The notes under the pieces: model-generated
The model's database searches: none
Told to the model about the DNA's origin: nothing
What the model saw: the letters and a program-made list of their open reading frames with translations, nothing else
Made by a program: the position numbers and the translations under genes
Shown here: positions 1 to 8,267 of the stretch, piece by piece
How the letters are laid out: each line of letters begins with the position of its first letter
How positions within the stretch are numbered: position 1 is the first letter of the stretch
NCBI RefSeq assembly: GCF_016598475.1
Contig: NZ_JAEMUX010000002.1
Coordinates: forward strand, 1-64,000
Direction of reading: 5' to 3'
Length of the DNA stretch: 64,000 nt
From: Streptomyces adelaidensis
GTDB taxonomy: Bacteria > Actinomycetota > Actinomycetes > Streptomycetales > Streptomycetaceae

Positions 1-37
1 GGGGGGGCCCCCGGGGTTGGGGGGGGGGGGGCCACCC

Positions 38-72
38 CCGCGACCAGCCCCCACCCACCCGCAGCCGAACCC
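38..72 (+). repeat. tail remnant of the intergenic GC-rich repeat
   Basis: The stretch containing GCGACCAGCCCCCACC followed by ACCCGCAGCCGAAC matches the tail of the repeat copy at 1884-1935. The G-rich core that should precede it is replaced by long G and C runs at 1-32. It is probably a degraded copy cut by the window edge region. Confidence 0.4.
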
Positions 73-83
73 CCACCCCTCGT

Positions 84-89
84 TAGCCT
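84..89 (+). promoter_or_regulatory. -10 box of a leaderless promoter
   Basis: TAGCCT ends exactly six bases before the ATG at 96, and no Shine-Dalgarno sequence precedes that ATG. Transcription would therefore start at or next to the A of the start codon. The same arrangement recurs at five other genes in this window. Confidence 0.5.
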
Positions 90-95
90 CCCCCA

Positions 96-620
96 ATGCC
101 CCTCACCTTTCAGCTGGACCCACCCCCCACCCCCACCCTTCACGACGGCATCCTCACCCTCTGGACAGACGTCTCCAACACCGGCGGAGCCGTCGGCTTC
201 GTGCCTCCGGTCACGTCGGAGGAGATCCGCCCGGAGCTGGTGAAACACCTGGTGGCGCTGGCAGAGGGCAGGCAGCGTCTCCTCGTCGGATTCGACGAGG
301 AGACGAGGCCGGCGGCGGTCGCGTTCCTCAGCTTCAACACGCACCGCCTGATGACCCACTGGGTCTGGCTGTACACGGTGATGGTCCACCCCACCCACCA
401 GGGCAGGGGCTACGGCCGCGCCCTCCTGCGGGCGGCCGAGACGGCGGCCCGCGGCTTCGAGGGCATAGAGGCCATCCGCCTGGGCTGCCGAGGCGGCGAG
501 GGCCTCGAACACTTCTACGCGACCTGTGGCTACAAGGAGGTCGGCCGGGTCCCCGGCGCCGTCCGCGTCGCCCCCGACGACCACCGCGACGACATCACGA
601 TGCTGCTGCCCCTGACCTGA
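96..620 (+). CDS. GNAT family N-acetyltransferase
   Basis: This 174-residue protein has the size and core of a GNAT acetyltransferase, which moves an acetyl group from acetyl-CoA to an amine. The acetyl-CoA pyrophosphate loop is visible as QGRGYG at residues 102-107, preceded by the usual beta-strand ending in MVHP and followed by an Ala-rich helix. The substrate cannot be read from sequence. The ATG lacks a ribosome-binding site but follows a -10 box by six bases, so a leaderless mRNA is likely. The C-terminal part (HFYATCGYKEVGR) is the common GNAT end motif. Confidence 0.85.
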   Translation: MPLTFQLDPPPTPTLHDGILTLWTDVSNTGGAVGFVPPVTSEEIRPELVKHLVALAEGRQRLLVGFDEETRPAAVAFLSFNTHRLMTHWVWLYTVMVHPTHQGRGYGRALLRAAETAARGFEGIEAIRLGCRGGEGLEHFYATCGYKEVGRVPGAVRVAPDDHRDDITMLLPLT

Positions 621-765
621 GCCGCCGCCCCCGCCCCGGGCCGCCCGGAGGGCCCCGCACCCCCCTGCAAGATCGCACGCCGACCGTGCTTCACTGGACG
701 GTGCCCTTTGGAATGTTCGGCGACGTTCCGCGACGTTCGGAACGGAAACGGAAGAGTGGATTGAG

Positions 766-1071
766 ATGCTCCGCTACACACTGATGCGCCTCGGTATCTT
801 CGTGGGCTGCTTCGTGGTCGTCTGGGCCCTCGTCTACTCGGGCGTCGCCCCGCGCGGCCTCGGCGCCTCGAACGGCATGTGGATCGTCCTGCTCTCCCTC
901 CTGCTCTCCGCGCCGATCAGCTTCATCGCCCTGCGCAAGGAGCGCGACCGGGCCTCGGCCCAGATCGCCCCGCACCTCGACCAGCACATCAACCGCGTCA
1001 AGACCAACATCGCGGCCAGCCGCAGCCAGGAGGACGAGGCGGACGACGCGGCGAGGACGCGGGCTTCGTAG
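766..1071 (+). CDS. DUF4229-type small membrane protein
   Basis: A 101-residue protein with two predicted membrane helices, at about residues 6-25 and 38-56, followed by a charged, helical, Lys/Arg/Glu-rich cytoplasmic tail. Size, topology and the ALRKERD stretch after helix 2 fit the actinobacterial DUF4229 family, whose function is unknown. The gene is monocistronic, with the divergently unrelated GNAT gene upstream and a tetR gene 55 bases downstream. Upstream DNA at 708-745 carries repeated GACGTTC/GTTCGGAAC elements that could be regulatory. Confidence 0.75.
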   Translation: MLRYTLMRLGIFVGCFVVVWALVYSGVAPRGLGASNGMWIVLLSLLLSAPISFIALRKERDRASAQIAPHLDQHINRVKTNIAASRSQEDEADDAARTRAS

Positions 1072-1082
1072 GACAGCCCGAC

Positions 1083-1096
1083 ATGGACAGGTCCAT
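1083..1096. promoter_or_regulatory. candidate TetR operator
   Basis: ATGGAC-AG-GTCCAT is a perfect 6-base inverted repeat. It lies 18 bases upstream of a -10 box (TACGCT, 1114-1119) and 31 bases before the tetR start codon, so it overlaps the -35 position. This is a common place for TetR proteins to repress their own gene. The link to this regulator is inference. Confidence 0.4.
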
Positions 1097-1113
1097 ACAA
1101 GTCGTCGGAACCG

Positions 1114-1119
1114 TACGCT
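1114..1119 (+). promoter_or_regulatory. -10 box of the tetR gene
   Basis: TACGCT ends seven bases before the ATG at 1127, with no Shine-Dalgarno sequence between. The transcript is probably leaderless or nearly so. Confidence 0.4.
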
Positions 1120-1126
1120 TGCCCGC

Positions 1127-1771
1127 ATGAGTGCGGTGAAGAGTAAGCGGATGCCTCGCGCGGTGCGGGAACAGCAGATGCTGGACGCGGCGGTGCGGAC
1201 CTTCGGGCAGCGCGGCTACCGTGCCGCGTCGATGGACGAGATCGCCGAACTCGCGGGCGTGTCCAAGCCGTTGGTGTATCTGTACCTGAACTCCAAGGAA
1301 GACCTCTTCACAGCCTGCATCCGGCGCGAGGTCAAGGCCCTCACCACCGCCGTACGCGCGGGCGTGGACCCGGAGCTGCCCGCCGACCGGCAACTCTGGG
1401 AAGGGCTGCGGGCCTTCTTCACGCACACCGCGCGCAACCCGGACGCCTGGGCCGTACTGCACCTCCAGGCCCGTACGCACGGAGAGCCCTTCGCGACCGA
1501 AGTGGCGGAGATGCGTGCGGAGATGGTGGCGTTCGTGACCGGGCTGATCCTGGTCGGCGCCCGGGAGGCCCGCCGCGATCCGTCCCTGCCCGAGCGCGAG
1601 GTCGCGGGCCTCGCCGAGGGCCTGGTGGGCGCCGCCGAGGCCCTCGCCGCCTGGGCCAACGCGACCCCCGGCATCACCGCCCGCCAAGCCGCCGCGACCC
1701 TGATGAACTTCGCCTGGGCCGGATTGGGCGACCTGATGGACGGCCGCCCGTGGACACCGCCGAGCGCGTGA
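1127..1771 (+). CDS. TetR/AcrR family transcriptional regulator
   Basis: A 214-residue one-component repressor of TetR type. The N-terminal helix-turn-helix spans about residues 34-55 (SMDEIAELAGVSKPLVYLYL), followed by the typical KEDLF helix 4 start. The rest is the all-helical ligand-binding and dimerisation domain, with the actinobacterial C-terminal pattern of an Ala-rich helix near the end. The ligand is unknown. A perfect inverted repeat in the promoter at 1083-1096 suggests autoregulation. Fatty-acid genes (maoC-like, acyl-CoA synthetase) lie about 2-4 kb downstream and carry a different palindromic element, so a link to them is possible but not shown. Confidence 0.9.
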   Translation: MSAVKSKRMPRAVREQQMLDAAVRTFGQRGYRAASMDEIAELAGVSKPLVYLYLNSKEDLFTACIRREVKALTTAVRAGVDPELPADRQLWEGLRAFFTHTARNPDAWAVLHLQARTHGEPFATEVAEMRAEMVAFVTGLILVGAREARRDPSLPEREVAGLAEGLVGAAEALAAWANATPGITARQAAATLMNFAWAGLGDLMDGRPWTPPSA

Positions 1772-1793
1772 TGGTTCGGGGGTGACGATTGTG

Positions 1794-1820
1794 GTGCGGG
1801 TGCGGGTGCGGGTGCGGGTG
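1794..1820 (+). repeat. GTGCGG hexamer tandem repeat
   Basis: Four perfect GTGCGG units plus GTGG lie between tetR and the strong inverted repeat that follows. The G-triplets could form a G-quadruplex; no gene is affected. Confidence 0.6.
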
Positions 1821-1856
1821 GTTCGTGGTTGCTCGCGCGGTTCCCCGCGCCCCTTG
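1821..1856 (-). repeat. intergenic GC-rich repeat, copy in minus orientation
   Basis: This copy reads GGGGCGCGGGGAACCGCGCGA on the minus strand, followed by GCAACCACGAA. It belongs to the repeat family also seen at 1884, 20606, 23301, 31703 and 31827. It pairs with the next copy to make a long stem. Confidence 0.75.
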
Positions 1857-1906
1857 GCGGCATGGGTCGCGCCCGGGGGCATTCAGGGGCGCGGGGAACC
1901 GCGCGA
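1833..1906. terminator. bidirectional terminator made of two inverted repeat copies
   Basis: A perfect 22-bp inverted repeat has arms at 1833-1854 and 1885-1906 and a 30-nt loop. It sits between the convergent tetR gene (ends 1771) and the DUF6716-like gene (ends 1960). A stem of this strength would stop transcription from both sides. Streptomyces terminators often lack a T tract, as here. Confidence 0.65.
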
Positions 1907-1935
1907 CCAGCCCCCACCGGACCCGCACCCGAACG
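1884..1935 (+). repeat. intergenic GC-rich repeat, plus orientation
   Basis: AGGGGCGCGGGGAACCGCGC followed by GACCAGCCCCCACCGG. It is the second arm of the terminator at 1833-1906. Confidence 0.75.
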
Positions 1936-1959
1936 ACGACCGCCGCCGCCCACCCCCCG

Positions 1960-3252
1960 CTACGCCGCCCCCCACTTCCGCAACGTAGGCGCCACCCGCT
2001 GCCGCCCCACCCGATACAGCGACTTCGCCCCGCTGCGCGCCACGCGGCGCACCGCGGCCTTGACCCGGCTGGGGTCGCTGCCGCCGAGCGCCGCAGGCAG
2101 CGAGCGGCCCTTCTCGTCGAGGCCGTGGCGGCGGAGGAGGTCGCCGAGGTAGAGCGCGGCGCGCTGAGGCGTGTAGTAGGGGCGCAGGGCCGGCAGGGGG
2201 CCGCCGGCGCGCAGCGCGGCCACGCGGGCGCGAGCGGCGGCGTACGGGTCGGACTTGCCGATGCCCTGGGCCGCCGACCAGGCCGGGTCCGGCTGCGGCA
2301 GCGCGCCGGCGTCCAGGTCGTCCCAGGAGGCGAGGCAGCCGGAGTGCAGGAAGTAGTGGTTGCCGTGGGCCTCGCGGACGCCGAAGTCGGTGAGGATCGC
2401 GGTGGGGACGCCCCGGTGCATCGACTCCAGGGCCGCTGTGGAGCTGACGGTCACCAGCAGATCGGTGCGGTCGAGGACCTCGCCCATGTTGCCGTAGACG
2501 AGCTGGAGGTTGGCGGGCGCGGGCTCGGCCAGCTCCTCGACCAGCAGCTGGTACGGGTCGGCCTCGACGTGTGTGGTCGCCTCGCCCGGCATGCTGCGCA
2601 GCTTGATCAGCACCTGCCGCTCGGGGTGCCGGCGGGCGTGCGCGGCGGCCCGCTCAAGGAGCGCGAGCCGCGCGGACTTCCCCTTGGGCACGGACGGCTG
2701 CACGGCGAAGGTGAGCGTGAACGGCCGCTCGCCGGACGGCAGATACGGGTCGCCGCCGAGGAACGGCAGCGCGCACTCCACGACCGTGTCCGGGTCGATG
2801 CCCACGCTCGTGAACGCCTTACGGAAGCGGCCGGCGTCGTACGCCGAGTTGGCGAGGACGACATCGCTGCCGGCCCGGGTCATCAGCCCGTCGACCATCT
2901 TCTCGTAGACGACACCGACGTACCCGGTGACGGTGATCGGCCGGTGCTCCCGCCCCTCCCACGCCAGCCCCAGACTGTGCGTGAGCGTGAGGACCGTACC
3001 GCCCAGGAGGGCCATCACCACGAGGTCGGCGGCGGCCAGTTCCTCGTCGTCGACGAGCTCGGCGGCCGATATCTCCCGCCGGGTGTCGGGCACGATCCCG
3101 ATCTCGGCGAGCTGCCGCTCGGTCGGGGTCGACCGGCCACTCAGGAAGTACGCGTCGAGCGCGTGGTCGGGCGCGAGCTGCTGAGCCACGGCCGCGCCCC
3201 ACTTCCAGCGGGTGTCCGAGTCGGCGAGTACGGCGATGCGTCTGGGTGGCAT
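1960..3252 (-). CDS. DUF6716-like putative glycosyltransferase
   Basis: A 430-residue protein starting MPPRRIAVLADSDTRWKWG. The reading frame stays open far upstream, but the start at 3252 is chosen because GGAAGG precedes it at suitable spacing and the protein there begins with a Rossmann-like beta strand. The layout (an N-terminal Rossmann-type half, a second half with SSTAALESMHRGVPTAILTDFGV resembling a GT-B donor-binding loop, and a basic C-terminal tail) resembles the actinobacterial DUF6716 putative glycosyltransferase group. The donor, acceptor and cellular role are unknown. It has no signal peptide and is probably cytoplasmic or membrane-associated through the basic tail. Confidence 0.65.
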   Translation of the reverse strand: MPPRRIAVLADSDTRWKWGAAVAQQLAPDHALDAYFLSGRSTPTERQLAEIGIVPDTRREISAAELVDDEELAAADLVVMALLGGTVLTLTHSLGLAWEGREHRPITVTGYVGVVYEKMVDGLMTRAGSDVVLANSAYDAGRFRKAFTSVGIDPDTVVECALPFLGGDPYLPSGERPFTLTFAVQPSVPKGKSARLALLERAAAHARRHPERQVLIKLRSMPGEATTHVEADPYQLLVEELAEPAPANLQLVYGNMGEVLDRTDLLVTVSSTAALESMHRGVPTAILTDFGVREAHGNHYFLHSGCLASWDDLDAGALPQPDPAWSAAQGIGKSDPYAAARARVAALRAGGPLPALRPYYTPQRAALYLGDLLRRHGLDEKGRSLPAALGGSDPSRVKAAVRRVARSGAKSLYRVGRQRVAPTLRKWGAA

Positions 3253-3527
3253 GGGCTCAGGCCCTTCCTGGCGTGGGTCGTCCGGCGGCGCGTGCCCCGC
3301 GAGCGGCGCCGTGCGTGGGTGCATCGGACGCGTTCCGTGAGGTGTGGAGAGGTTAAGGACGATTCCTGAGGGCCGGATGAGCGTTCCATGGCCAAAACCG
3401 GGCGGTGGTTGTCGGCGCGCCAGGTGAGAATTCTCAACTTCCTTGATTTTCAGGGAGTTTGACCGGCCGAGGCCGCGATCCGCGTCGCCTGTGGGTCGCG
3501 CAGAGTTCGGACGATGTTCACGTGTGC
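3253..3527. other. gene-free spacer upstream of the DUF6716-like gene
   Basis: No convincing reading frame lies between the two minus-strand genes. It must hold the promoter of the DUF6716-like gene, but I cannot pick a clear -10/-35 pair. The region around 3418-3462 is less GC-rich than its surroundings. Confidence 0.4.
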
Positions 3528-4655
3528 TCAGGCGACGAGCGGGTACACGTGGCCCCTCACATGGACCCGCTCCACACCGACGGAACCCCCGCCGACCGGA
3601 CCCCGGCGGACCCGGCCCCCATCGCCCGGACCGCCACCGCCCGGACCCCCACCGCCCGGACCTGCACCGCCCGGACCCCCACCGGATGGTCCCGCGCCGC
3701 GCAGTTCGAAGCCGCCCCACGCCTGCCCGTCCGCCGCGTACGTCACCGTGCCCGGCAGCGGGACCGGCGCCCGGAACTCGGCGCGGACGAGGGCCGCCGG
3801 GGGTGTGCCGTGCTCGGCGAGGCAGCGGGCCACGGTCCACATGCCGTGCGCGATGGGCCGGGGGAAGCCGAAGAGGCGTGCGCCGAGCGGATGCAGATGG
3901 ATGGGGTTGCGGTCCCCGGACACCGCGCCGTACCGCCGGCCCACGTCTGCGGCCAGGCGCCATTCGGTGACGGAGGGGAAGGGGGCGCGCGCGGGTGCCT
4001 CGTGCGGGCGCTCACGCGTACTGTCGCCGCCGCCGTCGCCCCGGCGGCCCGCGCCGCCGTCGATCTGGCCGCCGTTCATCTGGCCGTCGTCGATCCGTCG
4101 GTGCCGCGCGAGATACGTGCTCCGCGACTCCCAGGCGACCCCGTCGCCGTCGCCGTCGCCGCCGTCCCGCACCTCGGTCACCACCGTTGCCTCCGTACCC
4201 CGCCGATGGGGTGCCAACTCGTCGACGTACACGGTGAGTTCGTACTCTCCGGTGGCGGGCAGCCGGCGGCGGCGGGTGATCTCGATCGAGGTGTGGACGA
4301 GTCCGAGGAGGGGGAGCGGGAAGTCCCGGCCGGACATGATCCGCATGGCGAGCGGGAAGCCGAGGACATGCGGGTACGTCGGTGGGACGGCGTCCTCCCC
4401 GGTGGGGAAGCCGCAGACGCGCTCGTAGGCGGCGAGGCGCGCGAGGTCGATCCGGACGCCGGGGAGCACGAGCCGGGGGAGCCGGGGGAGCGGCGCGCGC
4501 CGGGCGGTCGGGTCGGCGCCGTACCGGAGGTCCGCGCCGAGGTCCGCGCCGAGGTCCGCGCGGGGAAGCCTGCGGCTCTTGAACGGTGAGAGGAGGGCGC
4601 CCCGGGCGAGGAGCGGGCTGAGGGAGGGCGGGGCGGTGAGGGTGAGGGTGTGCAT
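3528..4655 (-). CDS. MaoC-like hydratase with a Gly/Pro low-complexity tail
   Basis: A 375-residue hotdog-fold enzyme that probably hydrates or dehydrates an acyl-CoA-type substrate. The R-specific hydratase signature SGDRNPIHLHPLGA lies at residues 246-259, with the catalytic Asp-His pair, followed by FPRPIAHGM. The N-terminal 180 residues look like a second, degenerate hotdog domain, as in double-hotdog MaoC enzymes. The ATG follows a GGGGGAA ribosome-binding site. Two oddities: a three-unit LGAD-type repeat at residues 35-45 from 12-base DNA repeats at 4527-4562, and a Gly-rich tail from about residue 320 not expected in this family. It is divergent from an acyl-CoA synthetase, which supports a fatty-acid role. 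Confidence 0.75.
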   Translation of the reverse strand: MHTLTLTAPPSLSPLLARGALLSPFKSRRLPRADLGADLGADLRYGADPTARRAPLPRLPRLVLPGVRIDLARLAAYERVCGFPTGEDAVPPTYPHVLGFPLAMRIMSGRDFPLPLLGLVHTSIEITRRRRLPATGEYELTVYVDELAPHRRGTEATVVTEVRDGGDGDGDGVAWESRSTYLARHRRIDDGQMNGGQIDGGAGRRGDGGGDSTRERPHEAPARAPFPSVTEWRLAADVGRRYGAVSGDRNPIHLHPLGARLFGFPRPIAHGMWTVARCLAEHGTPPAALVRAEFRAPVPLPGTVTYAADGQAWGGFELRGAGPSGGGPGGAGPGGGGPGGGGPGDGGRVRRGPVGGGSVGVERVHVRGHVYPLVA

Positions 4656-4684
4656 CGGACGGATTCCCCCTTGGCCGGCGCTTC

Positions 4685-4713
4685 TTACTCAAAAGTAACG
4701 TTACCCGAGGTAA
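4685..4713. promoter_or_regulatory. tandem TTAC...GTAA palindromes, candidate operator
   Basis: TTACT-N4-AGTAA (4685-4698) is followed after two bases by TTACC-N3-GGTAA (4701-4713). The inner AGTAACGTTAC also contains the palindrome GTAACGTTAC. The array sits 30 bases upstream of the maoC-like start and within the divergent promoter of the acyl-CoA synthetase. It looks like a binding site for a dimeric repressor, plausibly of TetR type. Confidence 0.5.
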
Positions 4714-4936
4714 GGGGCTAGGTGGGAGTCCCTGTGGAGCCTCTGTGGACCCTGGGAGTTGAGTGACCCTCAGGTAACTTGGTGCGCCCTTGACCTGCGG
4801 CTGGACCGTGCGAGAGTGACTGGCGACGCTGCACATCCCCGACCCCGGACCACCTCCGGACCATCGCCGCACTCACACGACCCTCACACAACGGCCCCGT
4901 ACGATCCGGGCACGCCGAACGCCCAGGAGTCGCCCC

Positions 4937-6856
4937 GTGTCCAGCCTCGAACACACCGAAACCGCCCTGGTGGAACCCGAGTTGAAGCGACTGGACGGCG
5001 CCGTGCGAGAGGCGTACGTGCCCGCGCTCGCCGCGTCCGTGACGTACGGCTCACTCGCGGACATCCCGTTCGACAACGCGACCCACGAGCCCGACTCCGT
5101 GGTCCTCAGCCGCAAGGAGAGCGACGGGGGCGAGGCAGGGGGCGGCGACGGCCGGTGGCGGGATGTGACGGCGGTCGAGTTCGCCGCCCAGGTGCTCGCG
5201 CTGGCGAAGGGCCTGATCGCCGAGGGCCTGATGCCGGGCGACCGTATCGCGATCATGGCGCGGACGACGTACGAGTGGACGCTCCTGGACTTCGCGGCCT
5301 GGGCGGCGGGCCTGGTGACGGTCCCCGTCTACCCGACCTCCTCCGTCTTCCAGACCCGCTGGATCCTCCAGGACTCGGGTGCCGTGGCCCTCGCCGTGGA
5401 GAGCGCCGGCCAGGCCGCCGCCCTCGGCCCCGAACTCGACCGCATCCCCGACCTGCGCCATATGTGGGTCTTCGAGAAGAGCCACCTGGACCGGCTGGCC
5501 GAGCTGGGCCGGGACGTGTCGGACCAGGAAGTGGCCGTACGACGCGGGGTGTTGGGCCCCGACACCCTGGCGACCCTGATCTACACCTCGGGCACGACCG
5601 GCCGCCCCAAGGGCTGCGCACTCACCCACGGCAACTTCTGCGCCGAGGTCGACAACGCGATCGATCTCCTCTACCCCGTCTTCCGCGCGCGGACGGACGA
5701 GGAGGCCTCCACCCTCCTCTTCCTCCCCCTCGCCCATGTCTTCGGCCGCATGGTGGCGATCGCCTGTATGCGGGCGCGGATCCGCGTCGGCCACTCACCG
5801 AGCTTCCGCACGGAGGACCTCCTCGCGGACCTGAAGTCCTTCCGCCCGACGTTCCTCCTGCTCATCCCGTACGTCCTGGAGAAGGTCTTCAACACGGCCC
5901 GTGCCTCCGCCGAACGCATGGGCCGCGCCTCCTCCTACGACCGCGCCTCCGCCGTGGCCCGCCGCTACGGCGAGGCCCTGGAGGCCGAGCAGCACGGCAC
6001 CGGCCCCGGCCCCAGCGCCTTCCTCAAGGCGGCCCGCACCTTCTACGATCCCCTGGTCTACCGCCGCATCCGCAAGGCGCTCGGCGGCCGGGTCCGTTAC
6101 GTCATCTGCGGCGGCAGCCCGCTCGGCCGCCGCCTGGCGGCCTTCTACGCGGGCGCGGGCATCGACGTCTTCGAGGGCTACGGCATGACGGAGACGACCG
6201 CGGCCGTGACCGTCACCCCACCGAACCGCCCCCGCCTCGGCACGGTCGGCCGCCCCCTCCCCGGCACCCGGGTCCGCATAGCCGCCGACGGCGAGATACT
6301 CCTCCACGGCGGCCAGATCTTCCGCGGCTACTGGGACCCCCAGGCCGGCGGAGTCGTCCCCGCGAGCCCCGACGGCTGGTTCGCCACCGGCGACATCGGC
6401 CGCCTCGACGACGAGGGCTACCTCACGATCACCGGCCGCAAGAAGGAGATCCTCGTCACCGACAGCGGCAAGAACGTGGCCCCGGCCCCCCTCGAGAACT
6501 GGCTCCGCTCCCACCCGCTCATCGCCCAGGCCATGGTCATCGGCGACCGCCGCCCCTACGTCACCGCCCTCCTGACCCTGGATACCGAGGGCATCACCCA
6601 CTGGTGCCAGATGAACGCCAAACACGACATCCCCCTCGAACAACTCGCCACCGACCCGGACTTGAGGGCGGTCCTCCAACGCGCGGTGGACGAGGCGAAC
6701 CGCCTGGTCTCCCGCCCGGAGTCGATCCGCAGATTCACGGTCCTGCCGGGCGGCTTCACGGAGGAGGCGGGCCACCTGACGCCGTCGATGAAGCTGCGGC
6801 GGGAGGTTGTGGAGGAGGCGTTCGGGGCGGAGATCGAGGGGTTGTACGAGAGGTAG
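4937..6856 (+). CDS. long-chain acyl-CoA synthetase (AMP-binding, FadD-like)
   Basis: This 639-residue enzyme activates fatty acids to acyl-AMP and then acyl-CoA in the cytoplasm. The P-loop YTSGTTGRPKG is at residues 216-226, the GYGMTETT motif at 414-421, and the C-terminal hinge region GDIGRLDDEGYLTITGRKKE at about 485-505. Length and the LPLAHVFGRMV segment fit the long-chain (FACL15-like) group. GTG at 4937 is the start because AGGAG lies just upstream (4926-4930). A TACGAT -10 candidate lies at about 4900. The gene converges on the Tat-exported gene with only 14 bases between stops, and is divergent from the MaoC-like gene, so the two may share control. Confidence 0.9.
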   Translation: MSSLEHTETALVEPELKRLDGAVREAYVPALAASVTYGSLADIPFDNATHEPDSVVLSRKESDGGEAGGGDGRWRDVTAVEFAAQVLALAKGLIAEGLMPGDRIAIMARTTYEWTLLDFAAWAAGLVTVPVYPTSSVFQTRWILQDSGAVALAVESAGQAAALGPELDRIPDLRHMWVFEKSHLDRLAELGRDVSDQEVAVRRGVLGPDTLATLIYTSGTTGRPKGCALTHGNFCAEVDNAIDLLYPVFRARTDEEASTLLFLPLAHVFGRMVAIACMRARIRVGHSPSFRTEDLLADLKSFRPTFLLLIPYVLEKVFNTARASAERMGRASSYDRASAVARRYGEALEAEQHGTGPGPSAFLKAARTFYDPLVYRRIRKALGGRVRYVICGGSPLGRRLAAFYAGAGIDVFEGYGMTETTAAVTVTPPNRPRLGTVGRPLPGTRVRIAADGEILLHGGQIFRGYWDPQAGGVVPASPDGWFATGDIGRLDDEGYLTITGRKKEILVTDSGKNVAPAPLENWLRSHPLIAQAMVIGDRRPYVTALLTLDTEGITHWCQMNAKHDIPLEQLATDPDLRAVLQRAVDEANRLVSRPESIRRFTVLPGGFTEEAGHLTPSMKLRREVVEEAFGAEIEGLYER

Positions 6857-6870
6857 GCCCCCGAGGCCGG

Positions 6871-7935
6871 TCAGACGAGGAGGTCCTTGTAGTAGAAGCT
6901 GGCCTTCTTGTCCGTCTCGGTCAGGGACTCCTCGGAGCCGAAGCCGAGGAAGAGCCGGGCGGCGGCGGGATTGCCGGTGTCCGGTACCTGGATGGCCAAC
7001 CCTTCCGGCTCCCGGTAGAAGAGGCTCTCGCCCGCCTTGCTGAGGCTGCGTTGGACCACGGTCCCGGTGTTCCAGTCGATGGAGGTGACGTAGGTGTTGC
7101 TCTCGCTCGTCCGGTTGCCGGCGGAGTCGTACGAGTACGCGGTCCCGTCCATCGTGTAGAGGTACTGGCCGAACGTCGTGTAGCCCTGGAAGGTGACACC
7201 GGTGAGCACGGACGGCTGGGTGATGGCGGCCAGCGGGGTGAACGTGCTCGCCTTGAACGTCGCGAGGTCGTAGAGGTTGATCTTCCAGGCTCCGCCGACG
7301 CGATGACGGACCGCCAAGCGGCTGTTGACGGGGTCGACGGCGATGGTGTTGTGGTCGGAGCCGGGCACGGGAGCGAACGTGGTCACACGGTGGGAGTCCG
7401 GCGTGAGGACGGCGCCGTTGGCGAACTTGAACCGGGCGATCTTCGTCCCGTAGCCGACGTCCGCGCTGTCCGGCACGGAGGCGGTCTCCGTCCACAGGTA
7501 GGCGCTGTTCCCGGAGGGTTCGGCGGCGATGGACACGCCGTGGCCGAAGCCCTTGAGGTACATACGGCCGATGATGTAGCCCTGCCAGTCGAGCCGGGTG
7601 ACGCACAGGTCGCCGTTGGTGCCGCGCTCGGTGCCCGTGTACGTCCGGGTCTCGCCAGGGAGTTGGCGTCCGGCCTGCACCAACTGCGCCGTGTAGAGGT
7701 GCTTGTTGGTGTTGTCGAAGGAGAACGACTGCAGAATCCGGTTGTCCTGAAGCAGGATCTCCCGGAACCACTCGGTGGAGCCGTCGGTGAGGTCGAAGCG
7801 CTTGGACGTGGCCACGGCCGCCGCGGCCGTGCCGGCGCCGGCGAGGACGGCGGAGCCCAGGAGAGTCGCGCCGGTCAGGCCCGCGGCGCGCTTGAGTAGT
7901 TGTCGGCGACTCGGTCTGCCCATGTCGGCGTTCAT
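6871..7935 (-). CDS. Tat-exported TagC-like beta-propeller protein
   Basis: A 354-residue secreted protein. The N-terminus has a twin-arginine signal (SRRQLLKR at residues 9-16, hydrophobic core 18-34, Ala-rich end near residue 41). The mature part is rich in short Trp/Tyr/Gly repeats with motifs such as GFGHGVSIAAEPSG and EPEGLAI, resembling the family annotated as teichoic acid biosynthesis protein C or phage receptor-binding beta-propellers. The exact substrate is unknown. The start at 7935 (MNADMGRPS) has AGGA just upstream and a purine-rich GGGGGAGGG further up; 7923 is an alternative. Upstream, 332 bases separate it from the divergent RHS gene. Confidence 0.7.
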   Translation of the reverse strand: MNADMGRPSRRQLLKRAAGLTGATLLGSAVLAGAGTAAAAVATSKRFDLTDGSTEWFREILLQDNRILQSFSFDNTNKHLYTAQLVQAGRQLPGETRTYTGTERGTNGDLCVTRLDWQGYIIGRMYLKGFGHGVSIAAEPSGNSAYLWTETASVPDSADVGYGTKIARFKFANGAVLTPDSHRVTTFAPVPGSDHNTIAVDPVNSRLAVRHRVGGAWKINLYDLATFKASTFTPLAAITQPSVLTGVTFQGYTTFGQYLYTMDGTAYSYDSAGNRTSESNTYVTSIDWNTGTVVQRSLSKAGESLFYREPEGLAIQVPDTGNPAAARLFLGFGSEESLTETDKKASFYYKDLLV

Positions 7936-8267
7936 GTCCTGGAAGCCCTCCCCCTTGGTTGCGTGCGAACAGCCGCTGGATTCAACCATTTCGAGACCGG
8001 GGTGCACCAGACCCATCTCCGCAGGTCAGGCGCTGTATCGCGATGTGGTTCCCGATAGTGAGGCAAATCACATCTGTAAAGAGGCCGTGAAGTAAGGGTT
8101 CGTGTAGATCATCCGATTTGTGGGGCTACCTCGGTTGATGAGTGACCATTTAGCGTCCACCGATGACCTGATCACATCGCCTGGAACGAACGCTTGCTTC
8201 GCCTGGCGGCAGGTTCTGTTCGTTGACGTGCCGGGGCCTCCCGGCCCGGTTGGGTGGGGGATGGTCC
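7936..8267. other. divergent promoter region of the TagC-like and RHS genes
   Basis: No gene is seen here. The stretch 8030-8160 is clearly less GC-rich than the flanking genes, as expected for regulatory DNA. AACGAAC (from about 8202) and GTTCGTT (about 8218-8224) form a loose inverted repeat upstream of the RHS start. I could not assign -10/-35 boxes with confidence. Confidence 0.4.

Noticed and set aside
1789..3369. Long plus-strand frame opposite the DUF6716-like gene
   Set aside because: It has an Arg/Gly/Val/Glu-rich shadow composition, lies opposite a gene with normal protein features and has no ribosome-binding site.
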